DNA from: Planoprotostelium fungivorum
Taxonomy: Eukaryota > Evosea > Variosea > Cavosteliida > Cavosteliaceae
Length of the DNA stretch: 44,074 nucleotides
Assembly (NCBI GenBank): GCA_003024175.1
Contig: MDYQ01000222.1
Location: 1 to 44,074, forward strand
Reading direction: 5' to 3'
Shown here: positions 34,346-44,074 of the stretch, one piece after another
How positions within the stretch are numbered: position 1 is the stretch's first letter
Layout: every line of letters starts with the position of its first letter
The notes under the pieces: generated by a model
What the model was told of the DNA's origin: nothing
What the model saw: the letters and a program-made list of their open reading frames with translations, nothing else
Database searches by the model: none
Made by a program: the position numbers and the translations under genes

Positions 34346-35508
34346 ATGACCACCATCCAGGTTCGTAGGATCGATCATTTGAAGGGCTGATGAAATAGAT
34401 ACGCTCTCTCAACGTAGAAATCACATGTCCAATCTGTTTGGGAATATTAAGACAAACCCATACCATGATGGAATGTCTTCACCGATTCTGCGCCGAATGC
34501 ATCGAAAAATCTCTCAGACTTGGGTGAGATCTAGACTCACGCCCATCTTCACATGAATGTCCATTTCACATCACTGACACCTTGAAGGAGGAAAGAGTGT
34601 CCGGCATGCAGGGTCAAATGTATATCACGCAGACAACTCAGAGCAGATCCCAGATTCGACAGGATCATCTCAGCCGTCTATTCTGATCTGGACTCCTTCG
34701 AAGCCACACAAGATCAAGCCACAGAAGAGATCGCAAAGAACGCCATCTCGATAGGTGTACCAACACATTTTTGTAACATTGACTCATCTTCCAAATAGGA
34801 AGCAAGAGTATTCTCTTACAGAGCATGGAAGAAGGAAAGAAGAGACAGGCACTGGCGAGAAAACAGGTGATGATGAGAGACGATCGTGTGTCTGAATGCG
34901 AGAACAGTCACAGAAGAGAAAGAGTTTTGAGGATGAAGAATCACCACAGAAGAGAGACAATTCGAGATCGAAGAAGAAAACTACTCCCACGAAGGAAACC
35001 AACAGCAACAGCAACAACCGACCCAATACAACTGCACAGGTGAGATAAGAGATACATAGAAGATAGAAGATGAGATAAAGGAGAAGACATCAGGAACGAT
35101 AGAAGAGAAGAGAGAAAATGATAGAGAGCAGGTGAGTAAGAGACAGAGAGCAGAAGAGAACGAAGAGGCACAGTGCATCTTATTACTCCACCCCAACGAG
35201 AGGGAATTGACACAGATCCAGAACCGGTGAGGATTCACACTCGATCACACTCACCCACAGGTCTCCACAGTATAGACATTGACTCTGACAGGTACATCCG
35301 AACCTCAAAGATGATCACGATGAAACACTTGAGCAAGTTCATGTGCAAAAAGTTCAAAGACAGGGAGAGAGAGTGGAAGGAGATTCACTTCTACTTGGAT
35401 CAAGCGAAGAATAGTGTTCCTCTGGGAGAGGATGTGACGTTGGATGTTGTGGAGAGGGATCTATGGAAGGGAAAGGATGATATCATCCTCTACTACTCTC
35501 AGAATTAA
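34346..35508 (+). CDS. Polycomb-type RING1/RNF2 homologue, RING plus RAWUL
   Basis: Start ATG 34346 (MTTIQ, then a short intron). The C3HC4 RING reads [30 protein letters not shown] and, after an intron, [10 protein letters not shown], followed by [21 protein letters not shown], which is diagnostic of the RING1/RNF2 group rather than generic RING ligases. A conserved helix [16 protein letters not shown] corresponds to the animal RING1 helix after the RING. A basic linker follows. The C-terminal RAWUL ubiquitin-like domain includes [20 protein letters not shown] and ends [10 protein letters not shown]. Such proteins are E3 subunits of Polycomb repressive complex 1, which monoubiquitinates histone H2A in the nucleus. 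All eight zinc ligands are visible. Linker exons at 34800-35230 are uncertain. Confidence 0.88.
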
Positions 35509-35647
35509 CTCTCTCTTTTATCTCCCTTCTCTTCTGTTTCAATCCCTTTGCTCTCTTCCATCTTCTCTTCTTTTCCATTCTCTTCTGTCTTCTCTTCTTT
35601 TCCATTCACTTGGGGGTTCGTTGCATTTGGTTCACTCAGCTCCACTA
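35509..35647. repeat. Pyrimidine-rich spacer with a short direct repeat
   Basis: The space between convergent stops is almost pure C/T. The string TCTTCTCTTCTTTTCCATTC occurs twice about 26 bp apart (near 35562-35610). It lies in the two 3' UTRs and may act in 3'-end formation. Confidence 0.5.
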
Positions 35648-36513
35648 TCATCTGGTGTCAGTCCATCCTCTCTTGTAGAATGAAACGATCAATTCACCTG
35701 TAGCGAGATCTTGCACTGTATCAGGCTCATCGATGTCCCACCATTTGATGGCTCCTAATCCTTGATCTTTGAAGCTCGCCGTGATCATCATCGGTGGTGG
35801 ATCGTTGAATCCAACACCCGTCTGAATATCCATCAGTCCACCATCATCACATGATAGAGATGAAGGACCGATGAGAGACATCACCTCCTGCTGTTTGTTG
35901 CTGGGCCTCCTCGAAACTCTTCCAAAGAAGTGTATGTCCTCTACACGGATCCTGACTCGATCTCCCAACTCGATGGGTAATTCATATGCGTTGTATTGCC
36001 AGAACCAAAGTCCTTCTTCGTTTCGACTGTTGATGCGTCAGAAGATGAAATTGAAGATGGAGCTCACAAGATCATGTTGGGTAACATCATGTGAGATGGA
36101 ACAAAGATGTCGTCGAAGAAACCGAGAGTGACTGAAGAGAGTGAGGGAAGGTATGGATGGAGATGTCACCTGTGATTCCCTCTTCGCTGCTGCGGATGAC
36201 TTGCCCTTGAAGCAGCTCACCCTCAAACGGGCGAAAGACAATGATTCGAAAGACGACTTTCACTTGTGCATATCCCTCTCCGCTCGATATGTATCCATCT
36301 CCAATGGAAGAGATGTCATGTAGGGTGATACATAAACCAACATTATTGATATACTACATTCTATATCAACAGATCCATCTTGTGTATCATCATCCTTACT
36401 TTTCCAGTGTATTTCAGACGGATCTCATTTCTGATTGTCCTTGGAAGATCTTGATCTCTAAAATAGCAGGGCTGTATCACTACAGAATCCTGACATTTGA
36501 CGAGAACAAACAT
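35648..36513 (-). CDS. POLR3H: RNA polymerase III subunit RPC8 (Rpc25)
   Basis: Start ATG 36511-36513 opens with MFVLVKCQDSVVIQP, the conserved RPC8/Rpb7-type N-terminus, then RDQDLPRTIRNEI. A second exon includes CITLHDISSIGDGYISSGEG and VVFRIIVFRPFEGELLQGQV, matching the end of the SHS2/tip domain and the start of the S1-like OB fold. The end includes GLWFWQYNAYELPIELGDRV, RIRVEDIHFFGRVS and the typical DQGLGAIKWWD. RPC8 with RPC9 forms the stalk of pol III and helps start tRNA and 5S transcription. The end has about ten residues beyond the usual stop. The gene is divergent from the release-factor gene, with 117 bp between the ATGs. Confidence 0.88.
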
Positions 36514-36630
36514 TCGTCTTTGTAGACTATTGACCTCGCCTATTGTGGAAATGAGATGAGATGAGATGTTCGGTTGTAGTCACGTGACCAGATCAGCTCG
36601 ACGTGATCCTCAAAAGAGAGGCGGCCCGTC

Positions 36631-38375
36631 ATGCTTCTCAGAGTTGTGGGGAAGAATCATCTATGCTTTAATCGTCTGAATATCGCCCCACCGAAAGTCC
36701 TTCCACAATACAAACCCTTATACATCCACATCGGGTCGAGGAATACCTTCAGGAGAAGTGATGAACGAGATCATTTCTTCTTAGATTGAATGTCTCTCAG
36801 ATTTCAGCAGTGAAGATGATGGGGAAGATGCCCCTCTTGAATACAAGTGGGAGGACCATCGATGTTGAGCTGAACGTGACCAGATGTCGAATCAATTTCA
36901 AACTGCTAGATCGATTGAAACAGAAGCATATGAGATATCAAGAGTTATCAGAGAAGCTCAATTCTTCAGAGGTGAAGACAGACTGCATCTGAAGAACCCT
37001 CTCAAACCTTTAGATATCCAATACGACGGGAGAGTCGATGAAGGCACTGACGAAAGAGTATAATGAATTGTCCGAGGTCAGCAGTGTGTTTGAAACATGG
37101 GAGCAGAAGAGAAAGGTGGCTTTGGAAAGAGTTGAAGAGTTGAAGGTGATCAGGAACTATCTGAGGCAGAGACGGTCCTTCGATTGGAGAAGGACGAAGA
37201 GATTCGTGCTTGGGCGGCTGCTGATGTGACAAAGTGCCACTCCGTACTACAAGAGGTGATTCATCCATTCATCCTCCGTAGAAGATGATGTCGCTGATCG
37301 TCTCGTGTGATGTCATCTTGAACCATCGTGACGAGAGATGAAAGAGTTGACGAGGATTACAGATGGAATCAGATTTGATCTCATCTCTGATACCCAAAGA
37401 TCAAGTGGACGATCGTAATGCCATCTTGGAAGTCCGAGCGGGTACGGGAGGTTTAGAAGCATCTCTCTTTGCCTCCGAGATGTTCGAAATGTATCAACGC
37501 TATGCCGAGAGTAAGGGCTGGGACTTTTCTCCCTTGAACACTGAATCTTCTGATGTCGGTGGTTACAAGGTGTTCATCCATTCTTCTCTCATCTTTATCA
37601 TTCGATTCGATTTGATGCTGAGAGATGTTCAGGAGGCATCAGCGTTGATCAAGGGAAGGGGTGAGTGATCATCTCGAATCACAGAAGATCAGATGAACGT
37701 GAAAGAAGAAAGGAATAATCCACTTTCAGGTGTATTCGGTAGGTTGAAATTCGAGACGGGAGTCCATCGTGTACAACGCGTGCCCGCCACGGAAGCCAAC
37801 GGAAGAGTTCACACATCCACTATGACCGTGGCCATTCTTCCCGAAGCGAAGGAGGTGCGTGACGTCATCACACGAGAGGTAGAAGTATGACGTTCGTAGA
37901 TCGATATCCACCTGGACGAGAAAGATGTGAGAATGGACACGTATCGTAGTTCGGGTGCCGGAGGTCAGCACGTGAACACCACCGATTCAGCCGTTCGATT
38001 GACTCACATTCCCACGGGTATCGTCGTCTGTAACCAAGACGATCGCTCTCAGCTGAGGGTGAGATCCATCTTCATTCTTCAAATGACTCTCTGCAGAACA
38101 AAGACAAGGCCTTCACCATCCTCAGATCTCGATTGTACGAGATGGAGAGACAGAAGATTGTTCAAGAGAGAAACAGTCAGAGGACTTCACAGATCGGAAC
38201 GGGAGGAAGGTCAGAGAGGATTCGAACGTACAATTTCAGTCAGGGAAGAGTCACAGACCACAGAGGACACCTCTCCGTGCATGACATGGAGGGTGTGATG
38301 AACGGTCAGCTCTTGGACAGATTCATCGACGCCGTGATCAACGAGAACAACAATTCGTTATTAAACTCTCTGTAA
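36631..38375 (+). CDS. MTRF1: Mitochondrial peptide chain release factor 1
   Basis: Start at 36631 ([17 protein letters not shown]) gives a basic, acid-free N-terminus typical of mitochondrial import. Helical domain 1 follows over several small exons ([33 protein letters not shown]). Domains 2-4 carry [40 protein letters not shown] with the PAT tripeptide that marks RF1 reading of UAA and UAG, and the GGQ motif [20 protein letters not shown]. The end is [20 protein letters not shown] and DRFIDAVI. The factor hydrolyses peptidyl-tRNA at stop codons in the organelle. Only 7 bp separate its stop from the stop of the convergent exonuclease gene. Confidence 0.93.
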
Positions 38376-38382
38376 CTGTCCT

Positions 38383-41300
38383 TCATTCGAGAGCCTTCCA
38401 CTCGCGCGACATGACTTGATGATAACCCGTGACGCCCATGTCCAACAGTCTCTTCCTCTCTTCGTTCACCTGTTCAAATATCACGATCAAAGTGAAAGAA
38501 TTCGTGAGGTTTCTCACCTGTTCACTTGATATCGGATCAGCGTGAGAGCGAGCTCTCTTCTGTTCGTAGATTTCCATGGCCGACATGAGATCCAACAGCA
38601 CTACGAGGACGTAAGCGTCGAGACTGGCGTACTCCACTTGTGACTCGAACAGGGGTCTTCTGTCCCAATTTGAGCTCTGCTGCGTCTTGTCTAAGATCTG
38701 ATCCATCGTCTGCTCTTCTGTCATCCTCCTGATCGACGAAACGAATGACTGCACCTCGTAGACTAATCGAGCGAGGGAATACAACTTGTGGCCCGACCGG
38801 ACGGCTGTCTCAGGTTTGATATCTTCTTCCTTCTCATCGTCCACATCCTTCACTTCGACCGCTTCCACTCTTCTCCCATTCTTCGTCTACCCTCTTCAGT
38901 TCAAAAGTCCACGGAAAATCTCGCACCTTTGGTTTCCTCGTCTTGCCATTGGTCTGTTGGAAAGAAGCCAAGTTGGAGACGAGAGCTTGTAGGTCCACAA
39001 AGTTGTGAAGGGTGGATCCGTTGATCTCTGGGAAGATGGGATGGATTTGTCTCATGTCACTACCGAAAGAGAAACCGACCTATCTCATTTTGGCATTCAA
39101 ATCGAAGGTTCCTCTCACCTTCCTGACTCTCCTCTCGCGGAACAAATGGATGAGAGAGTGGCAGATGGCCTTGGCATATTCGGGGTCGGGGACTTGTGGT
39201 GCATCGACTGACGTGGTGCAGGGAATGGTATCGATCAAGAAGACCCTCTCCTTGGAAGAAATCTGGATGAGAGACACGGGTCTGGGTGTCCTCCACTCCA
39301 TGTCTAATCCTACGCAAGGACACGTACAGTTCAAATTGAAGGCGGGAGTTCGCTGCGTGTCTGTACATTGATGAGTATCACGAACAGAATCTCATTGGCT
39401 CACCCTCCGAATGAATGGAGCACTTGCATCGTTCGGCTAATTCCGTGATGTGTTGGTTGAGTTTCTCTACGTCTTCTGTCTTGGATACGACAAAGATGTT
39501 CTCTTTCAGTTCGTCTGGAAGTTGAACCACTTGCATGGGAAGCTGAGATGAAATTTAGATGTCAATCGATAGATGACTCCATTCACCTCGGCGGGACCCC
39601 TCTGCTTGTAATTTGCCGCAGAACTCTTTCCCTTGATCAACTTCTTTCTCACTTCAGTCAGTTGCTCTTCAATTCCACCCTTCCTCTCGCTGAACTTTGG
39701 CAGCTTCTCCACGTCGATGTTCAAGGAAGTGAGGGCACCCAACACTCGATTCATCAGATGAGGCTTACCCTCCGAGTATTCCAACGCTGACGGATACTTT
39801 CTCATCGATACAAATTCATCCAACATGGCCATCTCAGTCGCTTCTGATATCTGTCTCTCGTCAGTGAGAGTTGAAATGTTCGTCTCACCTTCTGCCTCAG
39901 ATCTGCTGGCATGGGTACGTGATATCGACCCATCAACTCTTGTGCTCGCTTCAACATCTTGAAGTCGATGGTTCCCTGTCCGAGGGCGTCGTCGCTCTCT
40001 TGATCACTCGATGATTCCGTCGTTCCATTGTTCTTGTCCCTCTTTCCTTCGATCGTGACTACCTCGTTCTCTTCTTCTGAATCTGAATCTCCTCTCTTCT
40101 CGTCTTCTTCTTCTTCTCCCCTCTTCTCTTCTTCTCCATCTCCTCTCTTCTCTTCTTCTTTCGTCTCCTCTTCTCTCTTCTCCTCTTCTTTCTCCTCTTG
40201 ATTTGATGATAAATCATCATCTGTTGCACGTGAGATCATTTCATCATCAAGTACGTCACCGCTTGAGAAAGGATTCTGAGGATCTAAGATGAAATCTACA
40301 AAGCTAGTGCAGATCAATTTCTCCCTGCCCGGCCACCACTTCATCATCGCATCGAGTTGTTGGTTGTCTTTCTTCGGCATACACGCCGCCAATACCTTTT
40401 CGATCGGCGGTATGTCTCTGAATTGTGGTTTACATATCGTGTATAACTTACAGACGGCTAACGGTAATTGCTTCATGATGAGCAACCTTATGGCTTTCTT
40501 CAGCTCCTTATCAAGATTAGAAAGAGAGACGATGTGTGTTCGTCTCACCACTACGGAGGGCTGCCAATTGATCCACAGCCAGGAGTAAGCCTCCTTTGAA
40601 TTCTCCTCGACTCTACCGTCGTTCTCGGGTCTGATGGCATCGAAGGGAAATAATCTCTCGACGAATCCGTGGAAGGCAGAGAATCCAGCTCTGTATCACG
40701 TCACAGAGTGGCGTGAAGAATGAAATTCACCTCAGTAACTGATCGGGTGAGATCTTTGTTCTCTCTAGGAATTCTTCGGGTGTCACGTGATGAACGTTCA
40801 TCAATGTCTTTGGTAGTTCGGATAGAATCGATGTCATCTGTTTACGGGGTGGAGCCATCTGAATGACATGAGCATCGTCATCATCGTGTTCATCATCATC
40901 ATCATCTTCTCACCTCCCTCTCTCCAATTCGAATCCGCTGACGCAAATGTTGTGTGGCGTACATCAATCGACCGAAAAATTCACCAAAGTGTTCGTCGAG
41001 GGGGAGCGTGGAGAAGGAAGATTGAATGTCTTCCACCAATTTCTCCATGGCCGTCTTACGTCCCAAGCCCCACTCGGCGAAGGTGGCGATGGAGGATAGA
41101 AAGAAGAAGTCTATGAAGGTGTCGAATCTCTCTTCCTTCAGTTGGAGGATCTCCACCATCACATCACGTCGGCTCTGATGGATCAATCTATCACTCGATC
41201 AGTCATCGTCGCTTCGTATTGGATGTGACGTGATGAACGGATGACCCACTTGAGATCCCATGGCTTGTTTCTCTTCGCAACGGCCAACATTGCAGCTTCT

Positions 41301-42052
41301 TCTGGTTTCATCCTCATGGTCTCTCCCGCTTTCAACCTTCTCACGGGTACTCGCCTCCACGAATCGTCTTCTGTTTGTACTGTCAAACGTGCGTCCGGAT
41401 GTACCCGATCGATAGATGATGTTCACCAGCGGGGGGCTCTTTTGACAAGACTCGCAGTTGGTAGATCTTCCGAAGGTTGAGGATGATGGATCTTTCCCAA
41501 GGAGTCTGCTCACTCCAATCGACAGTGGCAACTGACATGTTGGGATCGTCGAGCAGTCGATCCATCATGTTGTATCTCTTCTTCCTTTCCCTCTGTTAGT
41601 TCTCCTCTATCACTGTCCTCACCCGATAGCAAAGGTGAGGGCGGTATAACCCTTCCAAGTCATCTTGTTGACGTCCAAGTCGGGCATGGTGTATAACCAG
41701 TCGAATATTTCTGGGATGTCGTGGAACACCGAGTCCATCAGAGGTGAACTACGTGTGAAGATTCTAATATTGATGTCGAAATCAGGCCTCTCTTTCAGCA
41801 TTGCTTTACAGGCATCCAACTGTAATATATTTAGAGAATGCTTTGCTAGCTGGATGGACATGTTTGTACCTGGCGAGACAGAAGGAGAATTCTGAACTCG
41901 TGAGCGATGGCTAAATCTTCTGGTTCAGGAGGAGCAAACCTCCTCTCTTTGCTGGTTGATACATCCGCAGCAGGTGATTCCTCTTCCAAGTCAAGTTCTT
42001 CATTGTGTTTCTCTGACACGGGTCTAGGTGGGTGGTTCCGTCGTCGAGGCAT
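38383..42052 (-). CDS. Ankyrin-like region fused to Mut-7/EXD3-type 3'-5' exonuclease
   Basis: Probable start at 42050-42052 (MPRRRNHPPRPVSEKHNEEL). The N-terminal third has ankyrin-like helices: LDACKAMLKERPDFDINIR, SPLMDSVFHDIPEIFDWLYT, DVNKMTWKGYTALTFAIG. A helical region follows (FDTFIDFFFLSSIATFAEWG). Splicing from GERE over GTGAGAAG to CATTCAG joins it in frame to APPRKQMTSILSEL and VTPEEFLERTKISPDQLLR. After an acidic linker (about 40020-40220) comes the DEDD nuclease: VGLDMEWR (Exo I), FVDLQALVSNLASF (Exo II region) and VEYASLDAYVLVVL (Exo III). Mut-7/EXD3 proteins trim RNA 3' ends and act in small-RNA silencing in nematodes. The nuclease half is firm. Whether the ankyrin part is the same gene rests on in-frame splicing at about 41190-41260 and the lack of a stop or promoter gap; two genes remain possible. 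Confidence 0.7.
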
Positions 42053-42856
42053 TCCTCTGCCCTCGGAGTGTCTGCGTTTTATGATGATCCAACCACGACA
42101 AGTCAAGACACGTGACCGTTCTGCTCGCGGAATCTCAAAACTGGCATAAAGAGAAGATCACCAGGTCAGAAGAAGCCGTCAGCAACACGACGTCTGATCT
42201 CCGATAGAACATCATGATTAAGTCGTGGAGAGAATCTTACGTCCATTGCACATGATTGGTGGTCAGGAACAAAGTAAATCTCTCACCAAGCACAAAAAAG
42301 TGAGGTCATCTCGCAAAAGGTTACTGAACGATAGACCTCTTCGAGCAGATGAAACCCAAAACAAACAAATTGCACATCATCATCACGATTGCGAAAAAGA
42401 TCAGAGAAGCAGACAGAGGCCGTTTGAATAATACCACATCCTGAGGTCACTTTGGCTTTGAAGAATTTGAATGCGAAATGTGGAGATGATTTTCAATGAT
42501 GGCCACAGAGGTGAGAGGTGCTTTGTCTGAAGACGTAACATTCTCTTTGTCAACGACACTGATTTTGTTGAGGGTACTGGTTCTCTTCGACGATGTGGTC
42601 TTCAAATTATGCTCGAGATGAGTTGGTGGGATTCTTTAGTCTCCGTGTCTTTCCCTCTCTGGTCTGGGACGTATCTCTTTGGGCAATAAAGATCCTCTTG
42701 TCTCTGACTATTCCTTCTCTCACAGGGGGTAGTGGTGACAGCATCTCTGTGAGGGGAATCGGCTCAGTCTCCCTTGACCTGGCCAAATTTTGAATTTTCG
42801 CGCCAAAATTGATAATTTATGGGTCTTGCAGCGAGTTTTACGAGTGCATATCGGGC
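42053..42856. other. Gene-poor stretch, no CDS supported
   Basis: Short frames only, with no domain signatures. The left end should be the promoter of the exonuclease gene. T-rich and CT-rich tracts are scattered through the remainder. Confidence 0.45.
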
Positions 42857-42950
42857 GCTCCAATGGCGGAGTGGTAAAGCCCAGCCTCTTGTTTGAGTGT
42901 CTGGCCTTTGCGCTCTCGGTTCGAGTCCGGCGGAAAACCCACCCTTTTTT
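42857..42950 (+). ncRNA. tRNA-like pol III element with A box, B box and T6 stop
   Basis: TGGCGGAGTGG at 42864-42874 fits the A-box consensus TRGYNNARNGG. GGTTCGAGTCC at 42918-42928 is a perfect B box. The start-to-start spacing of 54 bp equals that of long-variable-arm tRNAs (Leu, Ser). A run of six T at 42945-42950 would stop pol III. However, the seven bases before the A box (GCTCCAA) do not pair with those after the T arm (GGAAAAC), and I cannot draw a proper anticodon stem-loop. It is therefore a tRNA pseudogene, a tRNA-derived SINE head or another pol III RNA, rather than a working tRNA. Confidence 0.5.
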
Positions 42951-44074
42951 GCTCTTGAGAAGAAAATTAGGAGGAACAAAGAGAGAAGAAACACCAACGG
43001 CACATGCCGAGAGAACGACGGATTGGACAGTTCAGACTCGCGAGGATGGATTGCCTTGTATCTGAACACGCTGAGGTAAGATTGGATCATATCACAAGTA
43101 TCATATGGCGCGGATGCATCAAAACACATCTAGAACTAATTAAGAATATGACGTTATATGTATTGACGGTGAGAGCGATTCTAAAGGAGGTGGAATGATT
43201 TGTAATATCATTCTTGATTTCAATCTGTGGACAAAGTTTGGAAGGCGCAACACAGAGTTTGTCGCGAACAAACGATCCAACAAATCTGCAGCTGATATTG
43301 AAGTCCGAGTAGTTTGAGATAACATCTCATTTCCATCTCACGTCAATCAATGATCAGCAGATTAGACTTGAACGCTTCATTGCTGAGACAAGGGAAGAGG
43401 TGAGTCTGGCATAGATGTCCATGATTATGAGATGGAAACCTAAACTCCAAAATCACCTCTGATCTTAATGCAGATTGATGATGATTAGTCAACAAGATCT
43501 AAATGCTACATCACTGGATTGAGAAAAGGAAAAAAATGTATCTGATAGTGATGATGTCTAAATAGGGTTGGTCATAACCTCTGATCTCAATCAATATACA
43601 TCTGTATGGAATGGCACCTTACTTAATGTGTAATAAATAGTAGTGGTCACTGGCCATTATCCAGAGTGGCCATTCCAAGCAAAGAATTGATGAAGTCTCC
43701 TAGGAGGGGTTGAGACAAAGGTAGATGGTGTATGCTAAATGAGAATGTGGGCAGTGTCCATGTCAGATGCAGGAGCTAGGCCTGAGGATCAATTATACTG
43801 ACAAAGGGATAGATGATATTTCTGGATTTGTTGAGCAATATGATTGATGCAGCTTTCTGAAAATAATTGTTATCTTTATACAAAAATGCAATAATTGGTA
43901 TTATTATGAATAGAACTCATCTTGGTAAAACCACTCATTGTAAGTGAAACCTGTTAGAATCAGCGCATCTTGGAGAGTCAGAAACAGGTCAGAAAGTAAG
44001 TGGTCATGCGGCGTGCGTTATCTGAAAATAGCGCACGCGAGGCCATAATTCATTTAGGGAGGGTGCCAGGTCTG
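42951..44074. other. AT-rich gene-poor end of window
   Basis: No coding region is supported. Similar short strings recur (AACCTCTGATCTCAATCAAT near 43577 and ATCACCTCTGATCTTAATGC near 43453; GGCCATT near 43651 and 43668), suggesting decayed repeats. The right end has the hairpin listed next. Confidence 0.45.
44011..44038. repeat. 11-bp inverted repeat, near-perfect
   Basis: GCGTGCGTTAT (44011-44021) pairs with ATAGCGCACGC (44028-44038) over a 6-base loop, with one G-T wobble. It shares AAAATAGCG with the hairpin at 690-714. Confidence 0.55.

Noticed and set aside
42864-42938. Functional tRNA-Leu or tRNA-Ser
   Set aside because: Box spacing fits, but the acceptor stem does not pair and no 5-bp anticodon stem with a 7-base loop can be drawn.
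1-44074. CRISPR array, bacterial operon or phage
   Set aside because: No regularly spaced repeats exist, and spliceosomal introns run through nearly all the genes.

Overview
This window is nuclear DNA of a microbial eukaryote. Genes are cut by many very short introns: those placed to the base measure 36-71 bp, most of them 36-45, with two longer ones of 127 and 138 bp. Donors are nearly always GTGAG, GTAAG or GTGGG. Gene spacing is tight and occurs in all orientations. Gene content (eukaryotic multidomain acetyl-CoA carboxylase, PIG-Q, RNA polymerase III subunit RPC8, RhoGEF, Polycomb-type RING1, Mut-7-like exonuclease, LRR receptor with kinase-like domain) and tiny introns suggest a free-living amoeba, probably Amoebozoa of protosteloid type. 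The species is an inference; no rRNA or other marker is present. Exon joins below were made by hand from reading frame, GT-AG borders and family conservation.

Layout. 1-1002: nothing recognised except a perfect hairpin. 1003-1548 (-): C-terminal part of a phosphatidylserine decarboxylase without its N-terminal half. 1797-3516 (+): secreted, probably membrane-tethered protein. 3686-7693 (-) and 8516-12284 (+): a head-to-head pair of paralogous receptors with LRR ectodomain, GAIN-like region with a GPS autoproteolysis motif, one membrane helix and a kinase-like domain lacking the HRD and DFG catalytic residues. Decayed LRR exons lie between them. About 12540-15519 (+): PH, charged helix, IQ, DH, PH RhoGEF. 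16363-17502 (+): short-chain dehydrogenase. 17511-26094 (-): full multidomain acetyl-CoA carboxylase. About 26500-28872 (-): PIG-Q. 28924-30431 (+): acidic disordered protein. 30492-31677 (+): stand-alone ABC ATPase. 31705-33646 (-): secreted precursor with repeated Lys-Arg sites. 34346-35508 (+): RING1/RNF2 homologue with RAWUL domain. 35648-36513 (-): RPC8. 36631-38375 (+): organellar release factor 1. 38383-42052 (-): ankyrin-like region joined to a Mut-7/EXD3-type 3'-5' exonuclease. 42053-44074: gene-poor, with a tRNA-like element carrying pol III A and B boxes and a T6 stop.

The genes do not form one pathway. Lipid and membrane chemistry recur (PSD, ACC, PIG-Q), as does surface and secreted signalling (the GPS receptors, the RhoGEF, the KR-repeat precursor). 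The most unusual items are the GPS-bearing receptor pseudokinases and the multi-KR precursor.
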